A DNA stretch of 23,115 nt from assembly GCA_910586755.1 (NCBI GenBank), contig CAJUJM010000034.1, positions 1 through 23,115 of the forward strand. Direction: 5' to 3'. Shown piece by piece: positions 15,298 through 23,115 of the stretch; within the stretch, counting starts at the first letter, position 1; each line of letters starts with the position of its first letter. This DNA is from an uncultured Lachnospiraceae bacterium (GTDB lineage Bacteria > Bacillota > Clostridia > Lachnospirales > Lachnospiraceae). Below the pieces are notes generated by a model, which was not told where the DNA came from, did not search any database, and worked only from the letters and a program-made list of their open reading frames with translations. The position numbers and the translations under genes are program-made.

Positions 15298-17016
15298 TCA
15301 GCATAAATCCTGAATATCCTTTATCTTCTGCGGATCGAATTTATACTGATGATCCTCTGTCAAAAGCCCGTTTATCTCCTGCTCCACATCGGCAAGCTGT
15401 GTATAGCAGTAGCCGCAAATCAGCTCTGACTGGCTGACGGCCTCCATAATCCGTTTAAACTCTTCTAAAAAGCCGGTTTTCTCCACGGAAGTATAGCCCC
15501 AGCCTTCTCCATCCTCTGCAATGGAAATACCGCCGAATTCCGTCAGCATTACCGGCTGGCCCTCATAAGAAGTCCCCTGGGCAAACACAGGTTTTTCTAC
15601 AATGCCGTCTAAGCGATCCACGGATTTTAAACACCAGGCAAACCGTTCCTGCTGTCTTTTATCTTCCTTTTTCCCATGCTGATAAGAATGGAAAGCACAG
15701 ATATCCGTATCCGTCATTTCCCACCCATCGTTGGAGATTACCAGCCTGGTATCATCCAGGCTGCGGGCCAGATGGTAAAGGGACCTGGCAAAGGATTGCT
15801 GCTGCCTGCAATGGCCAATTCCAGGCACTCCCCAGCTCTCATTTAACATTCCCCAGACCAGGATGGAAGGGTGATTGTAATCTCTCAGGATCACGTCTGT
15901 CCACTCTCTTACAAAGGCGGCCGCCGCCTGTGGCGTATAAACCCAAAAGCTTGCCATGGCCTCCCAGACAATAAATCCCAGCTTATCCGCCCAGTATAAA
16001 AATCTGGGATCCTCCACCTTTTCATGCTTGCGGCAGCCGTTAAAGCCCATGGCCTTGGCCTTTTTTATGTCTTCTATGTAGGCATTGTCATCCGGAGCCG
16101 TAATCAGACTGTCCCTCCAGTATCCCTGATCCAGAACCAGCTTCTGATAGCAGGGCTTGTGATTTAAATAGACCCGGCCGTTTTTCACTTCCACCTTTCT
16201 CATTCCAAAATAAGAAGACACCTGATCCAAGGGATTGTCCCTTGCGCCTGCTGTCATTACCACGTCATAAAGGTTGGGCTCCTCCGGAGACCAGTAAGCC
16301 CCGGTAAAGTGGAAGGAACCATTAAGGGCCTTTTTCTGAAATACATCCACAATGATGGTCTGCTGGTAGTCCTTTGCCACCATGCTTCCGGAGAATACCG
16401 GCTGGTTTTTTCGGGAAATGGTAATGTCCACCGGGCAGGGAAGGGAGCTTAATCCGGACAGGCAGTAGTCGATTCGGACGGTTCCCTCATCAATATCCGG
16501 GGTAAAATGGATCCATTCAAAGCTGGTTTTTTCCACCGGTTCCATCCAAACAGTCTGCCAGATACCGGTGCTGGGGGTATACCAGATAAACTGGGACTCT
16601 TCCTCCCAGAACTGCTTCCCCCTTGCAATCTTCTCATCCTTCAGCCAGTCCTCTGCCTCCACCCGGATCACTTCGTCCTTCCAGGACAGTAAATCCGTTA
16701 TGTCCAGACTAAAAGGGGTCTGTCCTCCTATATGATTTCCGGCAAGGGAGCCATTGACTAGAACCCGGCACTGGTAATCCACTGCGCCGAAATTCAGCTT
16801 TACCCGTTTTCCCTTCCATTTTTCCGGCACAGAGACCCGGCGTTCATAGACTACCTTATCTTCGGTAATCCGCTGTCCCACCGTGCTCATAGCGCTTTGG
16901 CATACATAGGGAACCTCTATGGTACAGGCCTTCTCTCCTACAAAAAAGTCCCAGGTTCCGTTTAAATTTAACCATTCTTTCCGGACAAAATCCGGACGCG
17001 GATATTCTTCTCTCAT
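15298..17016 (-). CDS. glycoside hydrolase family 2 protein (beta-galactosidase/beta-glucuronidase-like)
   Basis: The product is 572 aa, cytoplasmic (no signal peptide). The domain order is an N-terminal sugar-binding jelly roll (REEYPRPDFVRKEWLNLNGTWDF, typical GH2), an immunoglobulin-like middle and a TIM barrel. The acid/base Glu is in GMLNESWG (about E393) and the nucleophile Glu in MLTEFGG (about E493), so the retaining active site is complete. It is shorter than LacZ and lacks the extra C-terminal domains, closer to GH2 proteins of gut Firmicutes whose substrate varies. The start at 17016 (ribosome site AGAGG, 11 nt away) lies 34 bp after the decayed nuclease gene. Substrate cannot be fixed from sequence. 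Confidence 0.92.
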   Translation of the reverse strand: MREEYPRPDFVRKEWLNLNGTWDFFVGEKACTIEVPYVCQSAMSTVGQRITEDKVVYERRVSVPEKWKGKRVKLNFGAVDYQCRVLVNGSLAGNHIGGQTPFSLDITDLLSWKDEVIRVEAEDWLKDEKIARGKQFWEEESQFIWYTPSTGIWQTVWMEPVEKTSFEWIHFTPDIDEGTVRIDYCLSGLSSLPCPVDITISRKNQPVFSGSMVAKDYQQTIIVDVFQKKALNGSFHFTGAYWSPEEPNLYDVVMTAGARDNPLDQVSSYFGMRKVEVKNGRVYLNHKPCYQKLVLDQGYWRDSLITAPDDNAYIEDIKKAKAMGFNGCRKHEKVEDPRFLYWADKLGFIVWEAMASFWVYTPQAAAAFVREWTDVILRDYNHPSILVWGMLNESWGVPGIGHCRQQQSFARSLYHLARSLDDTRLVISNDGWEMTDTDICAFHSYQHGKKEDKRQQERFAWCLKSVDRLDGIVEKPVFAQGTSYEGQPVMLTEFGGISIAEDGEGWGYTSVEKTGFLEEFKRIMEAVSQSELICGYCYTQLADVEQEINGLLTEDHQYKFDPQKIKDIQDLC

Positions 17017-17050
17017 TTTTCATCATTCCTCTTTCCGACACAGTTTTTGG

Positions 17051-17400
17051 TTATTCTTTTAACCACTCTTCAATTACACAAGTGTGCCCTTTTCTCTCAT
17101 CATAATTAATCGCTACCAAAAGAATATTTCCTGTATATCCCTGAATCCAGGATGCATATTGCCGTTCTTTAATCTGATTAATAGCGCCATTTACAGACTT
17201 GTTCCACTTTAATTCTACTACCAGCGCCGGTTTATCCACCTCCCGTTTTGGAAGATATACTATGTCAGCAAACCCTTTTCCAGAAGGTAACTGCATTCAA
17301 AAATTCCTGAGATATCTCCTTATTAGGGATTACATGTCTGCTGCCATAGACTTTCCAAACCTTCGGGGCGGCTGACACAAAGATTTTTCTGCTTTGTATT
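17051..17400 (-). pseudogene. decayed C-terminus of an AAA-ATPase-like / PD-(D/E)XK family protein
   Basis: The open part (17051-17296) reads LPSGKGFADIVYLPK, PALVVELKW and INQIKERQYASWIQGYTG, then LLVAINYD and HTCVIEEW. This is the C-terminal PD-(D/E)XK-like domain (PF08011 type; D in FAD, E and K in ELKW) that normally follows an AAA-ATPase-like domain (PF09820 type). Just upstream, in a second frame, lies RHVIPNKEISQEFLNAV, the IPNxEI segment that in such proteins precedes the nuclease part by roughly 100 residues. Hence an internal deletion and a frame change. The ATPase half is gone. A full-length relative of a different subfamily lies at about 19.25-20.95 kb. Confidence 0.65.
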
Positions 17401-17416
17401 CAACACCTGGTAATTT

Positions 17417-18094
17417 TTACAACTCCCTCATAAAATCCTTAAAATAATGGTAAGAATGAATATGGCCGGTTTCCTCAAACCGCTGATCCATCTGGCCAAT
17501 GTATTCCTTTGTCGTAATATGTTTTACCTGGCTGACCGAATAGGTTTTGCCGCTTTCATTTAACATCTTTTTCAGATACTTTTTCGAGTATCCGCCAATG
17601 CTGCTTTCCTCCCGGGGAGCCTGCATTTTTTCCGGATCTGCCTCTGACACATTATAATGAGCCGCAAAAGGTTTAAATTCTCTGCTATATACGGAGGGGA
17701 ACATACTCCTGTTTCCTAAAAACCAGGTTTCCAGACACATGGTTTGCAGAATAATGGTAAATTCAATCTCCATGCCCCCGTGCTTTACCAGTTCCTGTAC
17801 AATTCGAAAATGGGTATCTCTTTCATTTCCATAATAATCCGTATCCAGACACACTACCAAACGATCTATCTGTGGTTTATGAGTATGGTTAAACTCTGTA
17901 ATATCCTCAACCGCCGGTCCGATTTTATCATACAGACTGGGGATTCCCTGCCCGCTAAACATATAGTAAGAATTTTCGTGAATGTCATCCAGTCTCTTTA
18001 CCTGTTGGTATTCCGGATGATAGGCGGCTATCAGCTTTGGGTAAACCTTCATTTCTGTTGACTTTCCCTCTACCAGCATATAAAAATTCATCAT
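17417..18094 (-). CDS. TOPRIM-like protein paired with an ABC-type ATPase (uncharacterised)
   Basis: The product is 225 aa from ATG 18094, which has AGAGG 5 nt upstream; the next ATG at 18091 is equally good, while a GTG at 18112 overlapping the ATPase stop has no ribosome site. The sequence has the layout of TOPRIM/OLD-like nucleases: FYMLVEGKSTE near the start (Glu9), LVVCLDTDYY (Asp84, Asp86) and MCLETWFLGN (Glu122). This resembles the DUF4276/RloB and DUF4435/AriB groups without matching either clearly. It follows the ATPase gene directly, so the two probably act together, perhaps as nuclease and NTP-dependent sensor in phage defence. Function is inferred, not shown. Confidence 0.65.
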   Translation of the reverse strand: MMNFYMLVEGKSTEMKVYPKLIAAYHPEYQQVKRLDDIHENSYYMFSGQGIPSLYDKIGPAVEDITEFNHTHKPQIDRLVVCLDTDYYGNERDTHFRIVQELVKHGGMEIEFTIILQTMCLETWFLGNRSMFPSVYSREFKPFAAHYNVSEADPEKMQAPREESSIGGYSKKYLKKMLNESGKTYSVSQVKHITTKEYIGQMDQRFEETGHIHSYHYFKDFMREL

Positions 18095-18108
18095 CTGTAC
18101 CTCTGAAA

Positions 18109-19227
18109 TCACTCATATTGCAGCCGGTTTACTAATTGTAAATAAGCGTCGTGGCGCGACCTGCCCAAAGCCATTTCATCGGAGCGGTATGCTTTTACCA
18201 CCTGCTCTTTTCTCTGCACAATCATCCAATTATCCATAGGAATTGCGTTAATAATGTAAGGATGGTGGCTGGTGGCCAAAACCTGGACATCCGGACGGCT
18301 GTTTATAATAAAATCGCTGACGCTTTCAATGCAGTTTACTCCCAGGCCATTTTCCAGCTCATCAATTAAAACCACCGCATTGCCTGGCATCATTTTCATT
18401 TTGATAATGATCCATAATGTTTTCAACATTCCGGAAGAAATCCCTTTTTGCAAAATCCAGTTATTATTTACCCGGATGGCAATTCCATACCGCTTCGATT
18501 CGTCCGGTAAATACAAAATTTCTTCAACCTCTGGAAATATTTCCTGATAAAATTCTAAAATCTCCTGACACATCTTCTGGTAAGCTTTAGAATTCACATT
18601 TTTTAAAATCCCATACTGATCAAAAGGTGACATTGCTACTATAGGAATATTCCGTATGAGAGAAATAGAATTCTCCTTATAAAACCTGCAAATTGCTTCA
18701 TAAAGCTCTGGATATATAGAGCCCCTCATATCTACCTCAAACATTCGCAGATATACCTTCTGAAATTCCTCATAAATCTGCCCAATCTGTTCTTCCTTTC
18801 TGTACTGGGAAATCAAGCTTTCATTTTCTTTCGGCTGAGGCAGTAAACCGTAATTCAAAAGCTTAAACCTATCGCCGCTTTTTTCTATTACAACCTCCCC
18901 GTTAACCGTAAGCCTCTCTTCTTTTATCACCGCGTTAGACTCCTCCACATCCGCCTTAATTTGCGGCACATAATCCACCTGAACCTGCCAGCAGCAATCC
19001 CTGTCTTCCACTTGAAATTTCAGTTCCGCCTCAAAAGGATTTTGAATACTTTTTTTTGTTCCCACAGCTAATTTGCAGACCATATTTACCGCTTCCAAAA
19101 TCCTTGTCTTTCCTGCCCCCGAATTTCCAACCAGCAACGTCTTTCCATGGTCAAATCCAACATGGTCAATAACGAATCCGCTGTTTAACTCCTGATACCA
19201 TATCTCTTTAATAAACACTTCATTCAC
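18109..19227 (-). CDS. OLD/AAA_15-like ABC-type ATPase
   Basis: The product is up to 372 aa and soluble. Walker A is GNSGAGKT (about residues 34-41), an ABC-signature-like SSGM lies at about 264-267, Walker B is VVLIDELENG (about 285-294), and the switch His is in ATSHHPYII. The order and the late Walker B resemble the ATPase half of OLD-family proteins and AriA of PARIS, but no nuclease domain is fused. It is instead encoded by the next gene. The longest frame starts at GTG 19227; GTG 19218 (MFIKEIWYQ) has AGAGG 8 nt upstream and may be the true start. It begins 26-35 bp after the larger AAA/nuclease gene, so all three may be co-transcribed. Confidence 0.75.
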   Translation of the reverse strand: MNEVFIKEIWYQELNSGFVIDHVGFDHGKTLLVGNSGAGKTRILEAVNMVCKLAVGTKKSIQNPFEAELKFQVEDRDCCWQVQVDYVPQIKADVEESNAVIKEERLTVNGEVVIEKSGDRFKLLNYGLLPQPKENESLISQYRKEEQIGQIYEEFQKVYLRMFEVDMRGSIYPELYEAICRFYKENSISLIRNIPIVAMSPFDQYGILKNVNSKAYQKMCQEILEFYQEIFPEVEEILYLPDESKRYGIAIRVNNNWILQKGISSGMLKTLWIIIKMKMMPGNAVVLIDELENGLGVNCIESVSDFIINSRPDVQVLATSHHPYIINAIPMDNWMIVQRKEQVVKAYRSDEMALGRSRHDAYLQLVNRLQYE

Positions 19228-19253
19228 CTCTCATGCCGTCCGGCCTCGAATTT

Positions 19254-20951
19254 TTATGCCTGCTCCTCTGCCAGCTTTACTTTGCATCGTTTCTGATAAC
19301 ACCCAATCCCATATTTTAAAATTTTGTTCACTCCGCTTTCCCGGAGATTTTCGTCATACTTTCTTTCCTCTACCTGCCTTAACGCCCGTTCACAGGCCTG
19401 AGCAAGGTTTCCATCATGGGCATACTTGACTTCCATAAGGATAGCCATTTCACTGTTTTCGGTTTCTATGAGAATATCACTGTAACCTTCACCGGTTTCC
19501 TGATTGGAGAATACGCTCCACTCTTCTTTCACGCCTAAAATTCCAAGTAATATGCCATGATAGAAGTTCTCCTTCAGCGCCTTCTTCACAAAAGTATCCC
19601 GAATACTGATGGTCTTTTTCAGATAACTTTCAAAAATATCCTCTGCGTTCTCTTCCTCTCCATTTTTCAGAGCATCACAGAATCTGCTTAAGGTATCTCC
19701 GTCTTTTTCAACACTTTCTTTAAAGTATTCCATAATCTGTGTTTTAAAGATCTCCCGAATTTCAAGATTCGGAATTCTGAGTTTATACATCTGCCCGTCC
19801 CCTGTACCTGCCTGAGTCAGATACCCGGCTGTGAATAACACGCTCCAGATGTTTTCAATGGAATGATACATGTCTTGATAGGTCAATTCCGGGCGAATGG
19901 TTTTTGTGACGATTTCACCTGCCATCAAACGCTCAATCTCCCGCTTTACCGTGGCACTTTTAGACTGCCGGATAAATTTCTTCACTTCTGCATTACCGCT
20001 TGTATTTACCCAATAATTCTGAGGAATGGCTTCTTTGTCTGCACGCAGGCTGCGGAGATAAGAAACCACATCCCACGGACAATATACATTCACATTTCCA
20101 AAGCGGTATCCGTCATACCATTCTTTGATGCTTTCATACTTGTCCGTACATTCATAATACGTTAAAAGGTCATGCACCTCCTGATGGGTAAATCCAAAAT
20201 ATTCATCAAAATCAACGTCTGTAATGGTGAAGGTAGTGAAATTATTAAGTCCTGTAAAGATACTCTCTTTGGAAATACGCATACACCCGGTCATCACTGC
20301 GAATTTCAGGCTGTTATTGGTTTTTAAGACTTGTTCTAACAGATTCCGGATTAAAAATACCATCTGATCATAATATCCATTTTCAAATGCCTTTGCTAAC
20401 GGAACATCGTACTCATCAATCAGGACTATCACTTTTGTTTCGTAATGCTTCTCTAAAAGTTCTGACAGAGTTTTTAAACTCAAAAAAAGTGTGGCTTCAT
20501 CCATGTCTTTATCAAGAAGTGTCTGATAATCACTTTTCTCATGGTCATCCAGTTTGTCACTGGTTTCCAGGAATTTGGCTTTTTTCGCCACACCTTTTAT
20601 AGTCTCAACCGCTAACCGAAAAGCGGTATCGTAGGATCCTGCATTGATACCTTTTAATGATACGAAAATAACCGGATACTTCCCCATATGTTCTTCACAC
20701 AGTTTTGTATCTTTTGAAATTTCCAAACCATCAAAGATACTCTGATCTCCCTCTATGGAAAAAAAGTGTTCCAGCATACTCATATTTAAGGTTTTTCCAA
20801 AACGTCTTGGCCTGATAAATAGATTTACCATTCCGCCGTTACGGAGTAGTTCCGATATCAGCCCGGTTTTATCCACGTAATAATAGTTGTCCTTCATAAC
20901 CTGGTGGAAATTTTCTAATCCTACCGGAAGCCGTCTTCTCTCTTCCCTCAT
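19254..20951 (-). CDS. AAA-ATPase-like and PD-(D/E)XK nuclease superfamily protein
   Basis: The product is 565 aa. The N-terminal AAA-ATPase-like domain (PF09820 type) opens with LPVGLENFHQVMKDNYYYVDKT. Its P-loop variant is RPRRFGKT (about residues 47-54) and Walker B is VIVLIDEYD (about 174-182). The C-terminal PD-(D/E)XK part (PF08011 type) shows Asp492 in GYSD and Glu507-x-Lys509 in MEVK. Such proteins are abundant, often in many copies, in gut Bacteroidetes and Clostridia; their role is unknown, with nuclease-linked defence or mobility suggested. ATG 20951 is preferred to GTG 20960, because AAAGGAG is 10 nt before the ATG and only 1 nt before the GTG. The island looks visibly AT-richer than the housekeeping genes around it. 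Confidence 0.85.
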   Translation of the reverse strand: MREERRRLPVGLENFHQVMKDNYYYVDKTGLISELLRNGGMVNLFIRPRRFGKTLNMSMLEHFFSIEGDQSIFDGLEISKDTKLCEEHMGKYPVIFVSLKGINAGSYDTAFRLAVETIKGVAKKAKFLETSDKLDDHEKSDYQTLLDKDMDEATLFLSLKTLSELLEKHYETKVIVLIDEYDVPLAKAFENGYYDQMVFLIRNLLEQVLKTNNSLKFAVMTGCMRISKESIFTGLNNFTTFTITDVDFDEYFGFTHQEVHDLLTYYECTDKYESIKEWYDGYRFGNVNVYCPWDVVSYLRSLRADKEAIPQNYWVNTSGNAEVKKFIRQSKSATVKREIERLMAGEIVTKTIRPELTYQDMYHSIENIWSVLFTAGYLTQAGTGDGQMYKLRIPNLEIREIFKTQIMEYFKESVEKDGDTLSRFCDALKNGEEENAEDIFESYLKKTISIRDTFVKKALKENFYHGILLGILGVKEEWSVFSNQETGEGYSDILIETENSEMAILMEVKYAHDGNLAQACERALRQVEERKYDENLRESGVNKILKYGIGCYQKRCKVKLAEEQA

Positions 20952-20980
20952 GCGCCCCACACTCCTTTCCCGATGGCTCT

Positions 20981-20991
20981 ATTATATTATA
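20981..20991 (-). promoter_or_regulatory. candidate -10 region of the accessory island
   Basis: The minus strand reads TATAATATAAT, two overlapping perfect -10 boxes, about 30 bp before the start of the AAA/nuclease gene. No good -35 lies 16-18 bp upstream (TTGAGA is 15 bp from the second box), so the exact promoter is uncertain. Confidence 0.4.
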
Positions 20992-21068
20992 GCAGAGATT
21001 CTCTCAAAAGCCTATACCGGCTTTTTCTGTAGTTTCTTATCATCCGCCTATCAAATACATAGGGCAGG

Positions 21069-21100
21069 AAAAGAGCTGCTGTTTTCCCCACAGCAGCTCT
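21069..21100 (-). terminator. rho-independent terminator of serS
   Basis: AGAGCTGCTGT and ACAGCAGCTCT form a perfect 11-bp stem with a 7-nt loop. The minus-strand RNA continues CTCTTTTCC. It lies 33 bp past the serS stop, a standard intrinsic terminator separating serS from the island. Confidence 0.85.
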
Positions 21101-21133
21101 CATTCTCTATCACAATCAATTCTCTGTTCACAC

Positions 21134-22417
21134 CTATTTCTTACAAATAACCTTCTGTCCCCCCATATAAGGCTGCAGCACCTCGGGGATCTTCACGCTT
21201 CCGTCCGCCTGGAGATTATTCTCCAGAAATGCAATCAACATACGGGGCGGCGCTACCACAGTATTGTTTAAGGTATGGGCAAAATACTTGCCGTCCTTAC
21301 CGTTTACCCGGATCTTTAACCGGCGGGCCTGAGCGTCTCCTAAGTTGGAGCAGCTTCCCACCTCAAAATATTTCTTCTGTCTGGGAGACCAGGCTTCCAC
21401 GTCTACGGATTTTACCTTTAAGTCTGCCAGATCTCCGGAACAGCACTCTAAGGTGCGAACCGGAATGTCTAAGGAACGGAACAAATCTACCGTGTTCTGC
21501 CACAGCTTGTCAAACCACATGGGGCTTTCCTCCGGGCGGCAAACTACAATCATCTCCTGCTTTTCAAACTGATGGATACGGTAAACCCCTCTTTCCTCCA
21601 GGCCGTGGGCGCCCTTTTCCTTGCGGAAGCACGGGGAATAGCTGGTCATGGTTTTTGGAAGCTCTTCTTCCAGAATGATCTGATCAATAAACTTGCCGAT
21701 CATGGAGTGCTCGCTGGTGCCGATTAAATAGAGATCCTCCCCCTCAATCTTATACATCATGGCATCCATCTCCGCAAAGCTCATAACGCCGGTTACCACA
21801 TTGCTGCGGATCATAAAAGGCGGCACGCAGTAGGTAAATCCCCGGTTAATCATAAAATCTCTGGCATAGGAAATCACTGCAGAATGAAGTCTTGCAATGT
21901 CCCCCATCAGGTAATAGAAGCCATTTCCTGCCACTCTTCTGGCAGAGTCCAGATCGATACCGTCAAAGCTTTCCATAATCTCCGTATGGTAGGGAATCTC
22001 AAATTCCGGTACTGCTGGTTCGCCATACCTTTGAACCTCTACGTTCTCACTGTCATCCTTGCCGATGGGAACACTGGGATCAATAATGTTGGGGATGGTC
22101 ATCATAATTTTTCTGATGCTCTCCTCATACTGGGTCTCTTTCTCCTCCAGCTCAGCCAGACGCTTGGCATCCTCGCCTACCTGGCGTTTTATTTCCTCTG
22201 CCTCATCCTTTTTCCCCTGGCCCATCAAAGCGCCGATCTGCTTGGACAGCTTGTTGCGGTTGGCTCTTAAGGAGTCCGCCTCCGCCTTGGTGGCCCGGCT
22301 CCTGGCATCTAAATCAATCACCTCATCCACCAGCGGAAGCTTGGCGTCCTGAAATTTATTCTTAATATTCTGCTTTACAATGTCTGGATTTTCTCTGACA
22401 AACTTCAAATCTAACAT
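21134..22417 (-). CDS. serS: serine-tRNA ligase
   Basis: This class II synthetase charges tRNA-Ser. It is 427 aa, the family's normal size. The N-terminal tRNA-binding coiled coil (MLDLKFVRENPDIVKQNI, then LRANRNKLSKQIGALMGQGKKD) precedes the catalytic core, with motif 2 SPCFRKEKGAHGLEERGVYR, HQFEKQEM and motif 3-like VVAPPRMLIAFLENN. The last departs from the GSGLAxxR form of many SerS proteins and belongs to the variant seen in Clostridia. ATG at 22417 follows AGGAGG with a 6-nt spacer. Confidence 0.96.
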   Translation of the reverse strand: MLDLKFVRENPDIVKQNIKNKFQDAKLPLVDEVIDLDARSRATKAEADSLRANRNKLSKQIGALMGQGKKDEAEEIKRQVGEDAKRLAELEEKETQYEESIRKIMMTIPNIIDPSVPIGKDDSENVEVQRYGEPAVPEFEIPYHTEIMESFDGIDLDSARRVAGNGFYYLMGDIARLHSAVISYARDFMINRGFTYCVPPFMIRSNVVTGVMSFAEMDAMMYKIEGEDLYLIGTSEHSMIGKFIDQIILEEELPKTMTSYSPCFRKEKGAHGLEERGVYRIHQFEKQEMIVVCRPEESPMWFDKLWQNTVDLFRSLDIPVRTLECCSGDLADLKVKSVDVEAWSPRQKKYFEVGSCSNLGDAQARRLKIRVNGKDGKYFAHTLNNTVVAPPRMLIAFLENNLQADGSVKIPEVLQPYMGGQKVICKK

Positions 22418-22492
22418 GATTTTCCTCCTGGTAGTCTCTTTTTATCCTGCATCTTTTGGAAAAGGCAGGAAAATGCTTGGAATCTGGGTAGG

Positions 22493-22521
22493 ATTATACT
22501 ACAGATTCTTTGTAAATGCAA
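22493..22521 (-). promoter_or_regulatory. serS promoter
   Basis: A perfect TATAAT (22498-22493) with TTGCAT (22521-22516) 17 bp upstream on the minus strand gives a leader of only about 70 nt. The leader holds a small CCTGC/GCAGG hairpin and no T-box features. Confidence 0.65.
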
Positions 22522-22599
22522 GGGAGGCCATGGTAAAAGAAAATTTCATTTTACGGAAAGCTTTCGGACGAAAAATCTAATTGAATTATAAGCAAGGTA

Positions 22600-22784
22600 A
22601 TGGTAGAATATGTATATGCGAATCCAACAGCCACAGGATCTGGCGCATGATTATAACCGATATGCTGTTCAGCTATGATGAAAGAGGATTTCTGGATTCA
22701 CAGACAACAGATAATGCGATTAAGAGAAAACAGTTTGCCATTATAGCAAATGTGATTGTCGGAAAGCTGAGAAAGAACAGCTAA
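22600..22784 (+). pseudogene. short ORF, possibly a frame-broken small gene
   Basis: The last part (22648-22784) is open and reads ITDMLFSYDERGFLDS, then QTTDNAIKRKQFAIIANVIV and GKLRKNS, a composition that looks coding. Immediately upstream in the other two frames are MVEYVYANPTATGSG (from ATG 22600) and AHDYNRYAVQL (22643-22675), which together would make one protein of roughly 65 aa if frameshifts are allowed. No clear ribosome site exists for any start. I do not recognise the family. It may equally be chance. Confidence 0.25.
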
Positions 22785-22834
22785 AGCAAAGAGAGAAGTA
22801 TCTTCATCTTTTACGGACATACTTCCCTCTGCTT
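22784..22834 (-). terminator. hairpin downstream of the Rpn-like fragment
   Basis: Minus-strand arms AAGCAGAGGGAAGTAT and ATACTTCTCTCTTTGCTT pair almost fully, with one G-U and a small bulge, across a 17-nt loop. A short T-rich stretch (TTTGCTTT) follows. Position and direction fit the end of the gene at the right edge; the weak U-tract lowers certainty. Confidence 0.45.
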
Positions 22835-22868
22835 AAAAACTTTTTATTGTTATATCAAACTCATTACC

Positions 22869-23114
22869 TTACACAAGCTGCTTTCCATACTGTTCTAAAT
22901 ACGCCTGTGCCTGTTTTAAAGGCAGCCCGATGATTTTTTCCTGCAGCTTTTTCAAAATTTCCGAATCATCAAGACCGACTTCCTGCCCCATTTCAATAAT
23001 CGTCCGTATTTTAATCTTATCAGATTCCGTTTCAATAACAGTTCCACCCATAATATTCACCAGCCTTTCTTCATTTTTATTGCCATTTGTGATATGTGTA
23101 ATGATAGTGTTTAC
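22869..23114 (-). CDS. C-terminal part of a probable Rpn-like PD-(D/E)XK nuclease / transposase-family protein (partial)
   Basis: The frame is open to the right edge of the window, so the start lies outside. The visible 81 residues read VNTIITHITNGNKNEERLVNIM, then GGTVIETESDKIKIRTIIEMGQ, and end LPLKQAQAYLEQYGKQLV. The NxxERLVNIM...ETESDK stretch followed by a short helical tail resembles the end of Rpn family recombination-promoting nucleases, common and multicopy in Lachnospiraceae. The catalytic domain is not in view, so the family call is tentative. An internal ATG at 23060 could be mistaken for the start. Confidence 0.5.
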   Translation of the reverse strand, partial: VNTIITHITNGNKNEERLVNIMGGTVIETESDKIKIRTIIEMGQEVGLDDSEILKKLQEKIIGLPLKQAQAYLEQYGKQLV

Positions 23115-23115
23115 A

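Noticed and set aside
17417..19227. Naming the pair PARIS (ariA/ariB)
   Set aside because: The layout is similar but the TOPRIM-like protein is small and I cannot see diagnostic DUF4435 or AriA features, so a family name would be guesswork.
21006..21026. AAAAGCC/GGCTTTTT hairpin as a plus-strand terminator
   Set aside because: No plus-strand gene precedes it, and serS already has a far stronger terminator 50 bp away. The 7-bp stem may be chance or a leader element of the island.
22418..22500. Possible T-box riboswitch before serS
   Set aside because: The promoter leaves a leader of only about 70 nt, with no T-box sequence, specifier loop or antiterminator/terminator pair.

Overview
The window looks like a chromosomal segment of an anaerobic Firmicute, most likely a spore-forming member of the Lachnospiraceae (Clostridium/Enterocloster-like). 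This rests on the ytfI-ytfJ (gerW) sporulation pair, an rqcH (NFACT) gene, a yicC-gmk-rpoZ operon, strong AGGAGG ribosome binding sites, a YesM/YesN-type sugar two-component system and an Ala-rich sugar-binding lipoprotein. No genus can be fixed from sequence alone. Nearly everything is on the minus strand; the only certain plus-strand gene is rqcH.

Right-to-left in transcription order for the minus strand: the right edge holds the C-terminal end of a probable Rpn-like nuclease/transposase-family protein, a terminator hairpin and a short, apparently frame-broken ORF on the plus strand. serS follows with its own promoter and a textbook terminator. An accessory island comes next (about 17.05-20.99 kb): a full-length AAA-ATPase-like/PD-(D/E)XK protein, an OLD/AAA_15-like ABC-type ATPase, a small TOPRIM-like protein, and the decayed C-terminus of a second AAA-ATPase-like/PD-(D/E)XK protein. 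After it comes a family 2 glycoside hydrolase. Then rqcH (plus strand) faces the yicC-gmk-rpoZ operon (minus strand) across a 415-bp divergent intergenic region filled with nested inverted repeats and three copies of a short motif. Downstream of rpoZ, past a GC-rich structured spacer, lies a tightly packed operon-like run: rimO, pgsA, cinA, two unknown conserved-looking genes, ytfI-like DUF2953 and ytfJ/gerW, followed by a 45-aa membrane protein.

The left 4.6 kb is a sugar-sensing and uptake locus that appears to be decaying. The YesN-like response regulator is split by two opposite single-base-type frameshifts (the first is undone exactly by removing one base). The YesM-like sensor kinase is intact. 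The sugar-binding lipoprotein loses its C-terminus at a junction that runs straight into the middle of a MalG-type permease, in another frame. Either there was a genuine deletion of the intervening genes or the assembly is chimeric there.

Best candidates for something undescribed are the ATPase/TOPRIM-like pair in the accessory island (a possible split OLD/PARIS-like defence module), the highly structured leader of rqcH with its triplicated motif, and the interleaved (pseudoknot-order) inverted repeats between rpoZ and rimO.
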